Shown: positions 34,084 to 43,131, numbered from the stretch's first letter. The stretch: 64,000 nucleotides of DNA from Sporomusa termitida (GCF_007641255.1 NZ_CP036259.1:868001-932000); one strand, 5' to 3'. The notes: generated by a model from the sequence alone, not told the origin. Numbers and translations: made by a program.

Positions 34084-34857
34084 TTATTGCGGTGGTTTTT
34101 TACCAAACCATTTCAGGTAAATTTTTTCATATTCGCCATTTTTCTTAAGTTCCGATAAAGCGTTATCTATTTTAGCAGTGAGCTCTGGATTTTTTTTCGA
34201 AGTTGCTATGCCGAGATCTTCCGAGTTGATAGGTTCACCAACAATTTTGGCGTCTTTATTGCCTTTGTTAATCACATAGTACTCATTTACCGGTGCATCA
34301 TTAATGACGGCATCTACACCACCATTCTTTAATTCCAAGAATGCGTCCGTTATGCTGTTAAACTCACTTATTGTGGCATCCTTTATTTTATGAGCTTCTT
34401 CAGCTCCGGTTGAACCAATAGATACCCCCAGCCTTTTTCCTTCCAAGTCTTTGAAACCTGTGATGGTCTTATTATCTGCTTTGGCAACAATTGAGAGACC
34501 GGCTGTATAATACGGTTGGGAAAAATTAACCTTCTGAGAACGTTCGGCAGTGATTGTCATGTCGGAAATGGCTACATCAATGGTACCGCCTTCCAATGCC
34601 GGAATCAGACCGTCAAAGTTCATACTTTGGATTTCTACCTCATAGCCGAGCTGTTTACCTATAGCTTTAATTAAATCAATATCAAAGCCGACATATTCCC
34701 TGCTTTTTTCATCCTGAAAACCGAAAGGAGCGTAAGTGGTGTCCGAACCCACCCGCAATAGGTTGGCAGTGGAAGTCTGCTTGGCTCCACAGCCACTGAG
34801 AATTACGCTCAAACTAAAGAGTATTGCCGCTAATAAAGTCAGCCATTTTTTTGACAT
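34084..34857 (-). CDS. amino-acid ABC transporter substrate-binding lipoprotein
   Basis: 257 aa. Lipobox VILSGCG near residue 22, then a family-3 solute-binding fold (SBP_bac_3): LRVGSDTTYAPFGFQDEKSREYVGFDIDLIKAIGKQLG, GLIPALEGGTIDVAISDMTITAERSQKVNFSQPYY and GKRLGVSIGSTG. It resembles glutamine-, arginine- or histidine-binding proteins (GlnH/ArtJ type). The permease and ATPase that such proteins need are not adjacent, so this copy is orphaned in the window. GGGAGG precedes ATG 34857. Confidence 0.92.
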   Translation of the reverse strand: MSKKWLTLLAAILFSLSVILSGCGAKQTSTANLLRVGSDTTYAPFGFQDEKSREYVGFDIDLIKAIGKQLGYEVEIQSMNFDGLIPALEGGTIDVAISDMTITAERSQKVNFSQPYYTAGLSIVAKADNKTITGFKDLEGKRLGVSIGSTGAEEAHKIKDATISEFNSITDAFLELKNGGVDAVINDAPVNEYYVINKGNKDAKIVGEPINSEDLGIATSKKNPELTAKIDNALSELKKNGEYEKIYLKWFGKKPPQ

Positions 34858-34966
34858 GCAATGATTCCTCCCTGCAAAATTATTTTTTATGTAGTTTGTC
34901 TTCCTTGCGTAAGGCGTAAAAATTTGAGGTATTTTGAAAAGTCCCCCTTATTCAGTTTAAAATATA

Positions 34967-34998
34967 AAAGGCTAAGAACAAAAAAGTTCTTAGCCTTT
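34967..34998. terminator. hairpin in the leader of the substrate-binding protein gene
   Basis: Perfect 13-bp stem AAAGGCTAAGAAC/GTTCTTAGCCTTT with an A-rich loop, 110 bp upstream of the minus-strand start at 34857, in the 300-bp divergent interval. It could be an attenuator for that gene. No other feature is supported between 34858 and 35158. Confidence 0.6.
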
Positions 34999-35158
34999 GG
35001 TTTTCCAATCAGCCAGCACAATAATTACAATTAATATTGTGACAAAAAACGTTAGCCTTGTCAAGTAGGAAATAACAGTACTTTTCATTTGCGTATGAAA
35101 GTAGTAATATGAAAGAGGTTATCTGTTATATTAAACTATTTATTGTTAAGAGGTTGCT

Positions 35159-35980
35159 ATGAGCACGATAAATTACATAAACTTGACTTCCACCATTTTA
35201 AAAAAAGCCAAAGAATTTGGGGCGACCCTTGCTGGTATAGCCAATATTGATGATTTGCGGCAAGCCCCGTCGTTTACGGTAGCGCCGAAAATGCCCGAAT
35301 ATAATGGTGTGGGCGCACGCGAAGAGAAACTTCACACGAAAAGTTTAGGAGAAGTCGATTGGCCAAAAGGCGCCCAATCTGTTATCGTTATTGCCTATGC
35401 TCACCCCCAGTCTCAGCCTGAACTTGATTATTGGTATGGTAGATCAAATCCCATTGGTAATAAGAGACTAATTCGCATTGTGAATGATTTAAAAGATTGG
35501 TTGCAGGATAACTACAAAATAGAATCGGTGGCATTGCCGTATCATATCGAAAAAGGTGGTATTTACTTAAAAGATGCTGCTGTTTTGGCTGGTATGGGTT
35601 GTGTTGGAAAGAATAATCTGCTGATTACACCTGAATACGGATCTCATATACGTTTGCGGGCATTGGCTATTAACCAAGAGCTTTCTTCTAGTGGGCCAAT
35701 TCCTTTTTATCCTTGTGTTCAATGTGAAGAATATTGTCGAAAAGGTTGTCCACAGCAAGCTTTTAGTCAAAAAATATACACTTTCGAGGAGTTCGGTGAG
35801 GAAAATTTGCCAGGCCGTACCGGCCATTATAATCGTTTAGTCTGCAATATTCAAATGAAGCTTGATGAAGAAAGGGCTGAAACTCAGATCACGGAGGAAT
35901 GTAAACAACTCGTTAAAGTAGTTAAGTATTGCCGTAATTGCGAATACGCATGTCCAATTGGAATGAGTTGCGCTAATTAA
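35159..35980 (+). CDS. QueG-like epoxyqueuosine reductase-family protein
   Basis: 273 aa. N-terminal region like the corrinoid-binding part of QueG/reductive dehalogenases (AKEFGATLAGIANIDDL, VIVIAYAHPQ, AGMGCVGKNNLLITPEYGSHIRLRALAI). C-terminal ferredoxin-like region with cysteines CVQCEEYCRKGCPQQAF and CRNCEYACPIGMSC for two 4Fe-4S clusters. It is shorter than true QueG (~380 aa, with C-terminal HEAT repeats), so the substrate may differ. AAGAGG precedes ATG 35159. Monocistronic. Confidence 0.82.
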   Translation: MSTINYINLTSTILKKAKEFGATLAGIANIDDLRQAPSFTVAPKMPEYNGVGAREEKLHTKSLGEVDWPKGAQSVIVIAYAHPQSQPELDYWYGRSNPIGNKRLIRIVNDLKDWLQDNYKIESVALPYHIEKGGIYLKDAAVLAGMGCVGKNNLLITPEYGSHIRLRALAINQELSSSGPIPFYPCVQCEEYCRKGCPQQAFSQKIYTFEEFGEENLPGRTGHYNRLVCNIQMKLDEERAETQITEECKQLVKVVKYCRNCEYACPIGMSCAN

Positions 35981-36215
35981 ACAATTAGTTAATTTATTGA
36001 CTAATGCTTATTGAGGTTCATTCGGGCATGTTATAGAAGAAAAATTCAAAGGTGTACGAAGCTAGAGTTTATCTGGGTTTACTGGAATCTGACAATGGCA
36101 TGTAATGAAGGTAACGATAAGCCTTATGTAAAAGTGACATCAGTCATGCCGTTGCAGGATGATTAGGCTAACAAGAGCCAATAACGGAACAAAGTTATTA
36201 GCTGGAGGAATATCA

Positions 36216-36863
36216 TTGGTCAAAAAATCCGCTAAATCTAAATTGTTATCGCCAAATCTGCCTCCCAAATTATCCTTGGCACATAATACTGAGTTTCACG
36301 ACGAAGACTGCGTGAGACTTAGTATTATACAAGACTGTACATTTGAAACTCAGACTGCTGAAAACATTGCTATTGACCAAGTTTTATTTAAAAACGTTGA
36401 TTTTAATCACCTTCATTGGCCCTGCGCTAAACTAACCGACACTGTCTTTGAACAATGTGATCTCTCCAATGTGGACTTCGGTCAATGCTTTATGGACCGG
36501 GTCCGGTTAACCAACTGCAAGTTGGTTGGTATCAACATGACGGAAGCGTCTCTAAGAAATGTTGTCTTTGATAACTGCAATGCCGCTTACGCCGTCCTGC
36601 GTTACTTCAAGTGTAAAAAAAGTAACTTTCACAACACTTCTTTCGCTGAAGCTGATCTCTATTCTGCCACGCTAACTGACGTAAGCTTTGTCCGCTGTAA
36701 TCTCGATAAAGTTCAATTTTCGGGTACTAAACTTGCGGGAATTGATCTTAGCACTTGTCAATTTTATCAACTAGCCCTAACGGCAGATGATCTTCGCAAT
36801 TGTATCATCGCTCCCGAACAAGCCATCGCTCTTGCTAATATCTTTGGCGTGGTTATAAAGGAG
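36216..36863 (+). CDS. pentapeptide-repeat protein
   Basis: 215 aa from a TTG start at 36216, chosen because TGGAGGA (36203-36209) lies seven bases before it; a longer frame from 36159 has no site. The body is tandem A(D/N)LXX-type repeats (VLFKNVDF, LTDTVFEQCDLSNVDFGQC, NFHNTSFAEADLYSATLTDVSF, KVQFSGTKLAGIDLS), which form a right-handed quadrilateral beta-helix. The C-terminus (LTADDLRNCIIAPEQAIALANIFGVVI) is the usual cap. Function unknown; some relatives protect DNA gyrase. A broken copy of its first 100 bp lies at 21962-22066. The last coding base is followed by the stop ending at 36866. Confidence 0.83.
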
Positions 36864-36873
36864 TAGCGGGGCA

Positions 36874-36925
36874 GGGACATGGGGACAGGTACCTTGTCCC
36901 AGAATAAATACTAGTTTGGAGGTGA
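36874..36925 (+). repeat. REP hairpin at the left end of the RAYT element
   Basis: GGGACATGG...CCTTGTCCC stem with a 9-nt loop and the AGAATAAATACTAGTTTGG tail leading directly into the transposase ribosome site. Confidence 0.85.
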
Positions 36926-36929
36926 TTTA

Positions 36930-37688
36930 ATGCCAAGAGAAGCTAGAGAGAAAAGTGAAAGTGGAATATATCATCTAATGTTAAGGGGAATAAATAAACA
37001 AAATATATTCGAAGAAGAAGAGGATAGAAAAAGATTCTTGGAAACGCTCGGAACTTATAAAAAGCTGAGCAATTATATGTTATATGGCTATTGTTTAATG
37101 GATAATCACATTCATTTATTGATAAAAGAGCAAGAAGAATCAATATCGCAAATAATAAAGAGAATCAGCAGCAGTTATGTGTATTGGTACAATCAAAAAT
37201 ATGAGAGATGTGGGCATTTATTTCAAGAACGATATAAAAGTGAAGTAGTAGAAACAGACGCGTATTTTCTCGTGGTTTTGCGTTATATCCATCAAAATCC
37301 GTTACAAGCCGGAATTACACAAAATGTAAGTAAGTATCTATGGAGTAGTTATCATGACTATATCGGGAATCCTGGAATTAGCGATATAGATTTGGCGTTA
37401 GATATTTTTTCAGATGATAGAGCAAAAGCCGTAGCATTATTCAAGGATTATAACCAGGAAAATAATATGGATAAATGTTTAGACTATATAGAAAAAGTAG
37501 TACTATCAGATAAAGCAGTAATTAATTACTTAAATGAAATGGGAATACAAAACATTAGTCAATTACAACAGCTACATAAAGAAAAGCGCGATGAAATAAT
37601 ACGCAGGATGAAAAAAAGAAAAGGTATTACAATACGGCAATTAGCAAGGGTTACAGGAATAGCAAAAAGTGTAATAGATAGAATATAG
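36930..37688 (+). CDS. REP-associated tyrosine transposase (RAYT)
   Basis: 252 aa. Y1 transposase of the TnpA_REP group. The HUH motif appears as DNHIHLLIK (residues ~55-63). The family regions GIYHLMLRGINKQNIF, GHLFQERYKSEVV and YLVVLRYIHQNPLQAGI are present; the catalytic Tyr is probably in the latter helix (LRYIHQNP). A C-terminal helix-turn-helix (GITIRQLARVTGIAKSVIDRI) resembles DnaA-like or Xre domains added to some RAYTs. Flanked by REP hairpins on both sides, and related partial copies occur at 51006 and 58009. Confidence 0.92.
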   Translation: MPREAREKSESGIYHLMLRGINKQNIFEEEEDRKRFLETLGTYKKLSNYMLYGYCLMDNHIHLLIKEQEESISQIIKRISSSYVYWYNQKYERCGHLFQERYKSEVVETDAYFLVVLRYIHQNPLQAGITQNVSKYLWSSYHDYIGNPGISDIDLALDIFSDDRAKAVALFKDYNQENNMDKCLDYIEKVVLSDKAVINYLNEMGIQNISQLQQLHKEKRDEIIRRMKKRKGITIRQLARVTGIAKSVIDRI

Positions 37689-37700
37689 ACGCAAAAAAAA

Positions 37701-37719
37701 GGGACAGTGAACCTGTCCC
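37701..37719. repeat. REP hairpin at the right end of the RAYT element
   Basis: GGGACAG and CTGTCCC form a 7-bp stem 12 bp past the transposase stop. The same hairpin type is the insertion target of the group II introns at 25038 and 51085. The adjoining GTGTCCCTTT lies next to the end of the LysR gene. Confidence 0.8.
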
Positions 37720-37728
37720 CGTGTCCCT

Positions 37729-38616
37729 TTAGTTTAGTGTATCCGGTCCATTCTGAATGATATATTCCCGAAACTGCAGCGCTGCTTTTGAAAAGTATCG
37801 TTTCTCCTTCCAGGCAAGATAAAGGAAGTTGTTATAGTCAAAATCCTCAATTTTTATTAAAACAAACGGCAAATTCGGTACATACTTCCTCGGTGCTGGA
37901 AAAAAGGCTACGCCAAACCCGGCAGCTACTAAGTTAACAAGTCCCTGAGCGCTGTCACTTTTACATATAACCTTTGGTACAATTCCTCTTTTGAGACACA
38001 TGGAATAGCAGAATTCCTGAATACTATGATCCGCCTTTAGGGTAATGAAAGACTCTCCGGCCAGTTCCTGGAGAGAAACAGTATGCCGGTTAGCCAAACG
38101 ATGCGCCGCAGGTACAGCCAGAAAAACATCTTTTTCCACCAAGGGAATGCAAACGACGTCTGACCGTTTAATTTTCTTAATCACAAAAATAAAATCAACT
38201 TCTCCGTTTTCCAGTAAACTCAATTTGGCATTCTCATCCGTTGTCTGCGTAAGCTGAAAATTTACTTTTGGATGAAGTTGGGCAAAGGAAGCTAAGAGGT
38301 CACAAAAATGCTTGTTCATAGCGGTAGACGCAAAAGATACATAGCCAAATTTGCTTCCTGACAGATCGCCAATCTCCTGGCGTGCTGCCTCAAGTTCATT
38401 CAGTGCGCGGGTTGCCCTCATTAATAATACTTTTCCGTATTCGTTCAACACAATATTTCGCCCGGCCCGGTTAAACAATGGAACGCCTACATCTGCTTCC
38501 AAGCGAGCGATAGTTGCACTAAGAGCAGGTTGCGCGATTTGTAAGATTTGCGCAGCCTTTGTCATGTGTTCAATTTTGGCCACCGCCTGAAAGTATTTCA
38601 ACTGCAATAAATCCAT
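37729..38616 (-). CDS. LysR family transcriptional regulator
   Basis: 295 aa. N-terminal winged helix-turn-helix (MDLLQLKYFQAVAKIEHMTKAAQILQIAQPALSATIARLEADVGVPLFNR) followed by the periplasmic-binding-like effector domain (GYVSFASTAMNKHFCDLL, EDVDFIFVIKK-like, FGVAFFPAPRKYV). AAAGGAG precedes ATG 38616. Divergent from the Fur-controlled siderophore receptor at 39027, so it may regulate it, but LysR targets cannot be read from sequence. The RAYT element abuts its 3' end. Confidence 0.92.
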   Translation of the reverse strand: MDLLQLKYFQAVAKIEHMTKAAQILQIAQPALSATIARLEADVGVPLFNRAGRNIVLNEYGKVLLMRATRALNELEAARQEIGDLSGSKFGYVSFASTAMNKHFCDLLASFAQLHPKVNFQLTQTTDENAKLSLLENGEVDFIFVIKKIKRSDVVCIPLVEKDVFLAVPAAHRLANRHTVSLQELAGESFITLKADHSIQEFCYSMCLKRGIVPKVICKSDSAQGLVNLVAAGFGVAFFPAPRKYVPNLPFVLIKIEDFDYNNFLYLAWKEKRYFSKAALQFREYIIQNGPDTLN

Positions 38617-38715
38617 AGGAGTCTCCTTTGATTAACACACAATTTGTTATGATTTAATTATAAAATATGTACTAGTATTTATCAATTTTTTAATTTATAC
38701 TTTAACAAACAATAT

Positions 38716-38734
38716 GATAATGATTCGCATTATC
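38716..38734. promoter_or_regulatory. Fur box in the LysR-FepA intergenic region
   Basis: The 19-bp sequence GATAATGATTCGCATTATC matches the Fur consensus in 16 of 19 positions and is palindromic. It lies 293 bp before the receptor start at 39027 and 100 bp from the LysR start, so it could control both. Confidence 0.85.
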
Positions 38735-38756
38735 GTTTTATAAGTTGTTTTCTATC

Positions 38757-39013
38757 AAAAGGAGAGGCAGCGCAGAAAGGAGTGAAAATACAACGATATC
38801 TGGTTTAATCATGGTGCTTCTATATGGGACTGAGTCACCGGCCATGTTACAGGAAGCCGGGGGCAACATGGAACCCACGGCATATGGCGGGAGCTCATGA
38901 TGGGATAGACGGAATGTGGTACGGTGGGAGAGCGGAATAGAGCCGGATATTACCGGTATAAACAAGCTGCATAGGTGAGATTCATCTAGCGGGTAAGGCT
39001 TAATTTTTACTGT
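38757..39013 (+). other. long GC-rich leader upstream of the FepA-type receptor
   Basis: About 255 bp between the Fur box and the receptor Shine-Dalgarno, rich in G and short inverted repeats (for example CATGTT/AACATG at about 38840-38872). No coding frame is supported. It does not contain the cobalamin, Moco or TPP riboswitch cores that I could recognise. A structured 5' UTR is possible. Confidence 0.35.
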
Positions 39014-39026
39014 GGAGGGAATTTCA

Positions 39027-41102
39027 GTGAGTTTTGATAACAAACCGAATAAAAGCAAGATCGGGATTTTGGCGATCAGTCTTAGTGTTGCAATGAGTTT
39101 GCCGGCTTACGCCGCTGAAGAGGATTATGTTTACCAGTTTGACGAGGTGGTGGTAACGGCTTCCGGCTTCGAACAGGATATTGCCGATGCGCCGGCCAGT
39201 ATTACCGTTATTACGAAGGAAGAAATCAACCGCCGCGGCTATACCGATCTTGGGGGCATATTGTCCGATGTGGAAGGGGTTGATGTGCGCGGCTCCTCTA
39301 CCGGCAGAATGGGGGTGGCGAATATCAGCATCCGTGGTCTGGGCAGCGAATATACGTTGTTTTTGATCGACGGCATTCCTCAAAATGGGACAACGGATGT
39401 CGGACCTAACGGCTTTATTGCCGGGGTCGGCAGCTTCGTACCGCCGCTGGCGACCATCGAGCGTATTGAGATCATTCGCGGTCCGATGTCGACCTTGTAT
39501 GGTTCTGAGGCTTTGGGCGGCGTGGTAAATATCATTACCAAAAAGGTGGACGACGAGTGGCGCCATAATCTGACGCTTGATCACACCTTTTACGAAGATT
39601 CGGACAGGGGAAGCATCTCCCGTTATTCTTTCTATTCGAGTGGCCCCGTGACCGAAGATAAAGTGGGGCTGGCCTTGCGCGGCAACTTTCTCCGGCGGGC
39701 CGGATCCTCTGGTAAGGATGCTCTGGGCAATGTATTGCCCGACGCAGGAGCGGCCGCCAATCCTTCTCCACTCAGAAACTACAGTCTGGGCGGCAAAGTA
39801 ACGTGGAAACAGGATGACCAGAACAGTCTCTGGCTGGACGCCGATACGGCCATCAGCGATTACGGCGGAAAGGTGGACAGGCGTATTGAACGCGACAAGC
39901 TGACGGTAGGCAGCGATAATAAAGTTTCCTATGGCGACTGGCACACAACCCTGACCTATAACAGCACCGAATTGAAAGGATATATGCACAACAATACTGA
40001 CCGCAAGCTGAAGAACCCTAACATTATCTTTGAGACCAAACTGGTTGCGCCGGTCAGCGAGGTGCATAGGTTGACCGTTGGCGGCCGGTACTGGCATGAA
40101 AAACTGGAGGATGGGGCGTTGACCATCGGCGGCGTGGGCAAACTCAGCAATCAAACCGCCTCGCTGTTTGCGGAAGACGAATGGCGGCTGCAGGATGATC
40201 TGGCCCTGACTTATGGTGCGCGGTATGACCGTCATCGTTATTTGGGCGGACATGTCAGCCCGCGGGGCTACTTGGTCTGGAAGGCCGATGACAAGTGGAC
40301 GCTGAAAGGCGGCGTCAGCACCGGTTTTAAAGCCCCTACCCTGTCGCAGTCGGTGGACGGTGTTAGCGGCTTTACCGGCGGGGCTGGCAATCCAGATCCG
40401 ATCCATGTTTACGGCAACCCCGACCTCAAGCCGGAGGAAAGCGTAAATAAGGAAGTGGGCTTTTATTATCAGTCTCCTAGCGGCTTCAGCGCAAACGCCA
40501 CCCTGTTCCACACTGATTTCAAAAATAAAATCAATGGTGGTGTTGACCTTGGTGTAATTGACGGCCATCAGGCGCAAACTTACGAAAATGTAGGCAAAGC
40601 CAAGACCAACGGGCTTGAATTCGGCAGCAAGATTCCGCTGGCTGAAGACTTGTCACTAAACCTGAACTATACCTATACAATGACCGAACAGATCGGCGGC
40701 GATAATGACGGCGCTCCACTCAACAATATACCGAAAAATGCGGTAAACGCGCGGTTGAACTGGCAAACGGACGAAAAGACCACCACCTGGCTGAGGGCGG
40801 AATACCGCGGCAAGATGAACCGCTACACCAGAAAACAGCTTAGCGCTACAGAACAAGGGGTTGTCGACGCGCTTGGCCAGTACTTTAAAGCCTATACCGT
40901 GCTTGACCTGGGCGTATCCCGTAAGCTGTCCGAGAATGTCACGCTGAATTTCGCAGTCAATAATGTGCTGGATAAAGATTTCGGCGAAGCCGTCGTTATC
41001 AATGGGGGGACTTACTATAAATATTTCTCCACGGGAAAAGAATCAGCCGGCACCTACTTGACGGGGCGGAACTATTGGGTATCCATGAACTACAATTTCT
41101 AA
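39027..41102 (+). CDS. TonB-dependent receptor, FepA/CirA type (catecholate siderophore)
   Basis: 691 aa from GTG 39027; GGAGGG lies seven bases upstream (an in-frame GTG at 39012 overlaps this site). Signal peptide ends near AYAAEED. TonB box FDEVVVTAS at ~36. The plug has APASITVITKEEINRRGYTDLGGIL, ISIRGLGSEYTLFLIDGIPQ and IERIEIIRGPMSTLYGSEALGGVVNIITKK. The barrel ends in YNF, the normal BAM signal. It is more like FepA/CirA/IroN than the FpvA-like receptors of region 1. The next gene is an IroE-like esterase, which points to enterobactin-type ligands. Controlled by the Fur box at 38716. Confidence 0.92.
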   Translation: MSFDNKPNKSKIGILAISLSVAMSLPAYAAEEDYVYQFDEVVVTASGFEQDIADAPASITVITKEEINRRGYTDLGGILSDVEGVDVRGSSTGRMGVANISIRGLGSEYTLFLIDGIPQNGTTDVGPNGFIAGVGSFVPPLATIERIEIIRGPMSTLYGSEALGGVVNIITKKVDDEWRHNLTLDHTFYEDSDRGSISRYSFYSSGPVTEDKVGLALRGNFLRRAGSSGKDALGNVLPDAGAAANPSPLRNYSLGGKVTWKQDDQNSLWLDADTAISDYGGKVDRRIERDKLTVGSDNKVSYGDWHTTLTYNSTELKGYMHNNTDRKLKNPNIIFETKLVAPVSEVHRLTVGGRYWHEKLEDGALTIGGVGKLSNQTASLFAEDEWRLQDDLALTYGARYDRHRYLGGHVSPRGYLVWKADDKWTLKGGVSTGFKAPTLSQSVDGVSGFTGGAGNPDPIHVYGNPDLKPEESVNKEVGFYYQSPSGFSANATLFHTDFKNKINGGVDLGVIDGHQAQTYENVGKAKTNGLEFGSKIPLAEDLSLNLNYTYTMTEQIGGDNDGAPLNNIPKNAVNARLNWQTDEKTTTWLRAEYRGKMNRYTRKQLSATEQGVVDALGQYFKAYTVLDLGVSRKLSENVTLNFAVNNVLDKDFGEAVVINGGTYYKYFSTGKESAGTYLTGRNYWVSMNYNF

Positions 41103-41123
41103 ATCGCCCAAGCGCTTCCTTGG

Positions 41124-41163
41124 CAATGCAGATGCGGAATCCGAATCTGCATTGCTGTTTTTA
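41124..41163 (+). terminator. hairpin between receptor and esterase
   Basis: Stem CAATGCAGAT..ATCTGCATTG (41124-41154) with inner GGAATCC, followed by CTGTTTTTA. It may reduce rather than stop transcription into the esterase gene. Confidence 0.8.
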
Positions 41164-41253
41164 CCGGTTTTACTCTGTTTCTTAGTCTGGCTTCCAATGC
41201 GACAGCAAGCGGGGCGATATTACATGAAACAAGAAAAAGGGGTTATTTAAACA

Positions 41254-42288
41254 ATGAAACACCGCTATAAAATTAACAAGTGGACAAGCCTGGTTTGCGC
41301 TATTTTTCTTTTGAGTATAGGCGCAGGCGCCTTTGGCCGGGAAGCAGGGGCATTTAATCAGACTAGGATACCTGCGACCCCGGACGGTTTGCCGGCGGAT
41401 ATTGCCAGTTCTTCGGTGGACGGACTGCCTGAATACCAGATTAAAACCTTTGATCTTTACTTCCAAAAACATGGCGGCAAGTATCGTATTTTCGTTTCAG
41501 TGCCAGTTGGCCCCGTGCCCGCCAATGGTTACCCGGTGATATACCTGCTTGACGGAAACATGACTTTTCCGATGATGCGGGCTGCCCAAACGGATGCCGG
41601 CTTTTGTCCGGTAGTAACGGTTGGGGTAGGCTATCCAGTTGATTCGGGTACCGACATTGACAGGCGTTACTTCGATCTCACGCCGCCTACCTCGCCGGAT
41701 CTGATCCCCAACGGGCTTAAGGGCAAGCGGCCCCTCGCGACCGGCGGTCAGGACACCTTCTTCGCCTCCATCGAAACGGAGCTGAAGCCGGTTATTGAGA
41801 AGCTTGCGCCGATCGACCGTCGCCAGCAGACCTTATTCGGCCATTCCCTGGCTGGCTTATTTGTCCTGCATACCTTATATACCTATCCCGCCTCGTTCCA
41901 AACTTATGTGGCCGCCGATCCGGCCATATGGTGGAATGGCGGTTCGGTTCTATTGGAACACTCCAACTTTTTGGAGAGCGAACAGGCAAGGAATGAAAAA
42001 GCGCCTGTTCGCCTGTTGGTAGAAACCTCCGGCAAACAGGCTCTGCGGAAAGGGATCTCTAAGGCTGAAGCCGCCTCGCTGGCGAAGCTCCGCTCCGGAC
42101 CAAGGGGAAAGGAGATCGCTGCCGCCTTAGGGGGACTACCCGGCCTTCACATAAGCTTTAAGGAGCAGGCTGACGAAAGCCATGGCTCCATGTTGCCTTA
42201 TGCTGTGGCGGATGCGCTCTCTTTTGCCCTGAAGCCGTCCAAGTTGGAGGAGCGGCAGAAGGCGGCGATAGAGAAGATAATGGAATAA
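41254..42288 (+). CDS. IroE/Fes-like siderophore esterase (alpha/beta hydrolase)
   Basis: 344 aa. Signal peptide at 1-28 (LVCAIFLLSIGAGAFG), so exported. Esterase (PF00756-type) fold: YPVIYLLDGNMTFPMM, VVTVGVGYP, nucleophile elbow GHSLAG (Ser ~197) and a late His in DESHGSM. It resembles IroE, the periplasmic hydrolase that opens trilactone catecholate siderophores. Located 150 bp after the FepA-like receptor with a weak terminator between, so it probably works with it to release iron. Family-level substrate inference. Confidence 0.85.
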   Translation: MKHRYKINKWTSLVCAIFLLSIGAGAFGREAGAFNQTRIPATPDGLPADIASSSVDGLPEYQIKTFDLYFQKHGGKYRIFVSVPVGPVPANGYPVIYLLDGNMTFPMMRAAQTDAGFCPVVTVGVGYPVDSGTDIDRRYFDLTPPTSPDLIPNGLKGKRPLATGGQDTFFASIETELKPVIEKLAPIDRRQQTLFGHSLAGLFVLHTLYTYPASFQTYVAADPAIWWNGGSVLLEHSNFLESEQARNEKAPVRLLVETSGKQALRKGISKAEAASLAKLRSGPRGKEIAAALGGLPGLHISFKEQADESHGSMLPYAVADALSFALKPSKLEERQKAAIEKIME

Positions 42289-42323
42289 GGTTGGACGTTT
42301 TGTATAAATAATTTAAGATAAAT

Positions 42324-42368
42324 GAGAAACTCCTGCTAAATTTGTATTAATTTGGCAGGAGTTTTGTT
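42324..42368 (+). terminator. terminator after the esterase gene
   Basis: AAACTCCTGC and GCAGGAGTTT form the stem, followed by TGTTTT. Very similar hairpins (GGAACTCC...GGAGTTTTTT near 44521-44566 and AAAACTCTTGC...GGCAGGAGTTTT near 60935-60975) show this is a repeated terminator-like unit. A second hairpin with T-tail lies at 42437-42473. Confidence 0.8.
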
Positions 42369-42535
42369 TTCTGTAGCTAATATCTTGAGAATAGGGAAAA
42401 GTATATAGGAATTTAAATCCAATTTAACGAATGGGTGAGCCATGGCTATTCTTTAATAGTAGCTGTGGCTTTTAAATTTGCGCAGATTGACGGAGAAGTG
42501 TTGTATACATTGCACTTTTTAAGGGAAAAAATTGC

Positions 42536-42742
42536 TTGTTTAAGAATGTGAAGGTGATACTCATCGGCGGTAGCCCCATGAGTGGGAAAACAACCCTTGC
42601 AACTAAATTGGCGCAACGATATGGATATAATAGGGGATACCTATATAAAAATAACCAAAGACTTAACGAAAGAGAATTTGGTAGAAAAAGCTGTAGAATT
42701 GTTGGGATGAGAGGAGGAATTGTTTGTGAAAAAATGGTATAG
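42536..42742 (+). pseudogene. truncated P-loop kinase-like fragment
   Basis: The translation KVILIGGSPMSGKTTLATKLAQRYGY holds a Walker A motif (GGSPMSGKT) typical of small nucleoside/nucleotide kinases. Similarity stops after about 32 residues. The next stretch in another frame (from ATG 42621) reads MDIIGDTYIKITKDLTKEN and ends LVEKAVELLG with a stop at 42708-42710. This looks like two gene remnants joined, or one gene with a deletion. Not expected to be functional. Confidence 0.6.
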
Positions 42743-43028
42743 TGGAGAATGGAGCTTTAAAATAATCGTATTATCTATTAAACCCAATAATGAGCCACAA
42801 AATCATTGCCGAAATGGTCATCAGCCTGGTGATCAATACATCTGCGGTTATGCTTGTCCCGGTGGTTTTTGTTCCAAAAGCATGTTGAAGTCTTTTCCGC
42901 TCATGGAGGCAGTACGTAGTGGCGGCAATTTGCGTAACCTTGGCGGATGCCAAGAAAATATAATAGAATTTGACTGTCCGGATGGTATTGTAAAGTTTAG
43001 ATTAGAAGCAATTAAGCAGTCGCAATAA
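42726..43028 (+). CDS. TIGR04076 family protein
   Basis: 100 aa from GTG 42726, preceded by AGGAGG (42713-42718). The pattern FKIIVLSIKP, then CRNGHQPGDQYICG, CPGGFCSKSMLKSFPLMEAVRSGGNL and FDCPDGIVKFRLEAI matches the TIGR04076 family (conserved G-H..G-D, P.G.C..A and CPD elements). Function unknown; the conserved cysteines suggest redox or metal chemistry. Confidence 0.8.
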   Translation: MKKWYSGEWSFKIIVLSIKPNNEPQNHCRNGHQPGDQYICGYACPGGFCSKSMLKSFPLMEAVRSGGNLRNLGGCQENIIEFDCPDGIVKFRLEAIKQSQ

Positions 43029-43131
43029 ACCTTAAGAGAGACGCTAAATCCTTTTGACTCTATGAAGCGGGGGAGGGATTTGAACACCAGTGGGCTATAA
43101 TGAAGCTTTATATTGTGGAAGGAGCAGTAAA

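Noticed and set aside
38757-39013. Cobalamin or Moco riboswitch before the receptor gene
   Set aside because: The conserved B12-box and Moco core sequences are not seen.
39024-40577. A 517-aa minus-strand open frame antisense to the FepA-type receptor
   Set aside because: It lacks a ribosome site, signal or family similarity and exactly mirrors the GC-rich receptor gene, whose frame has clear domain motifs.
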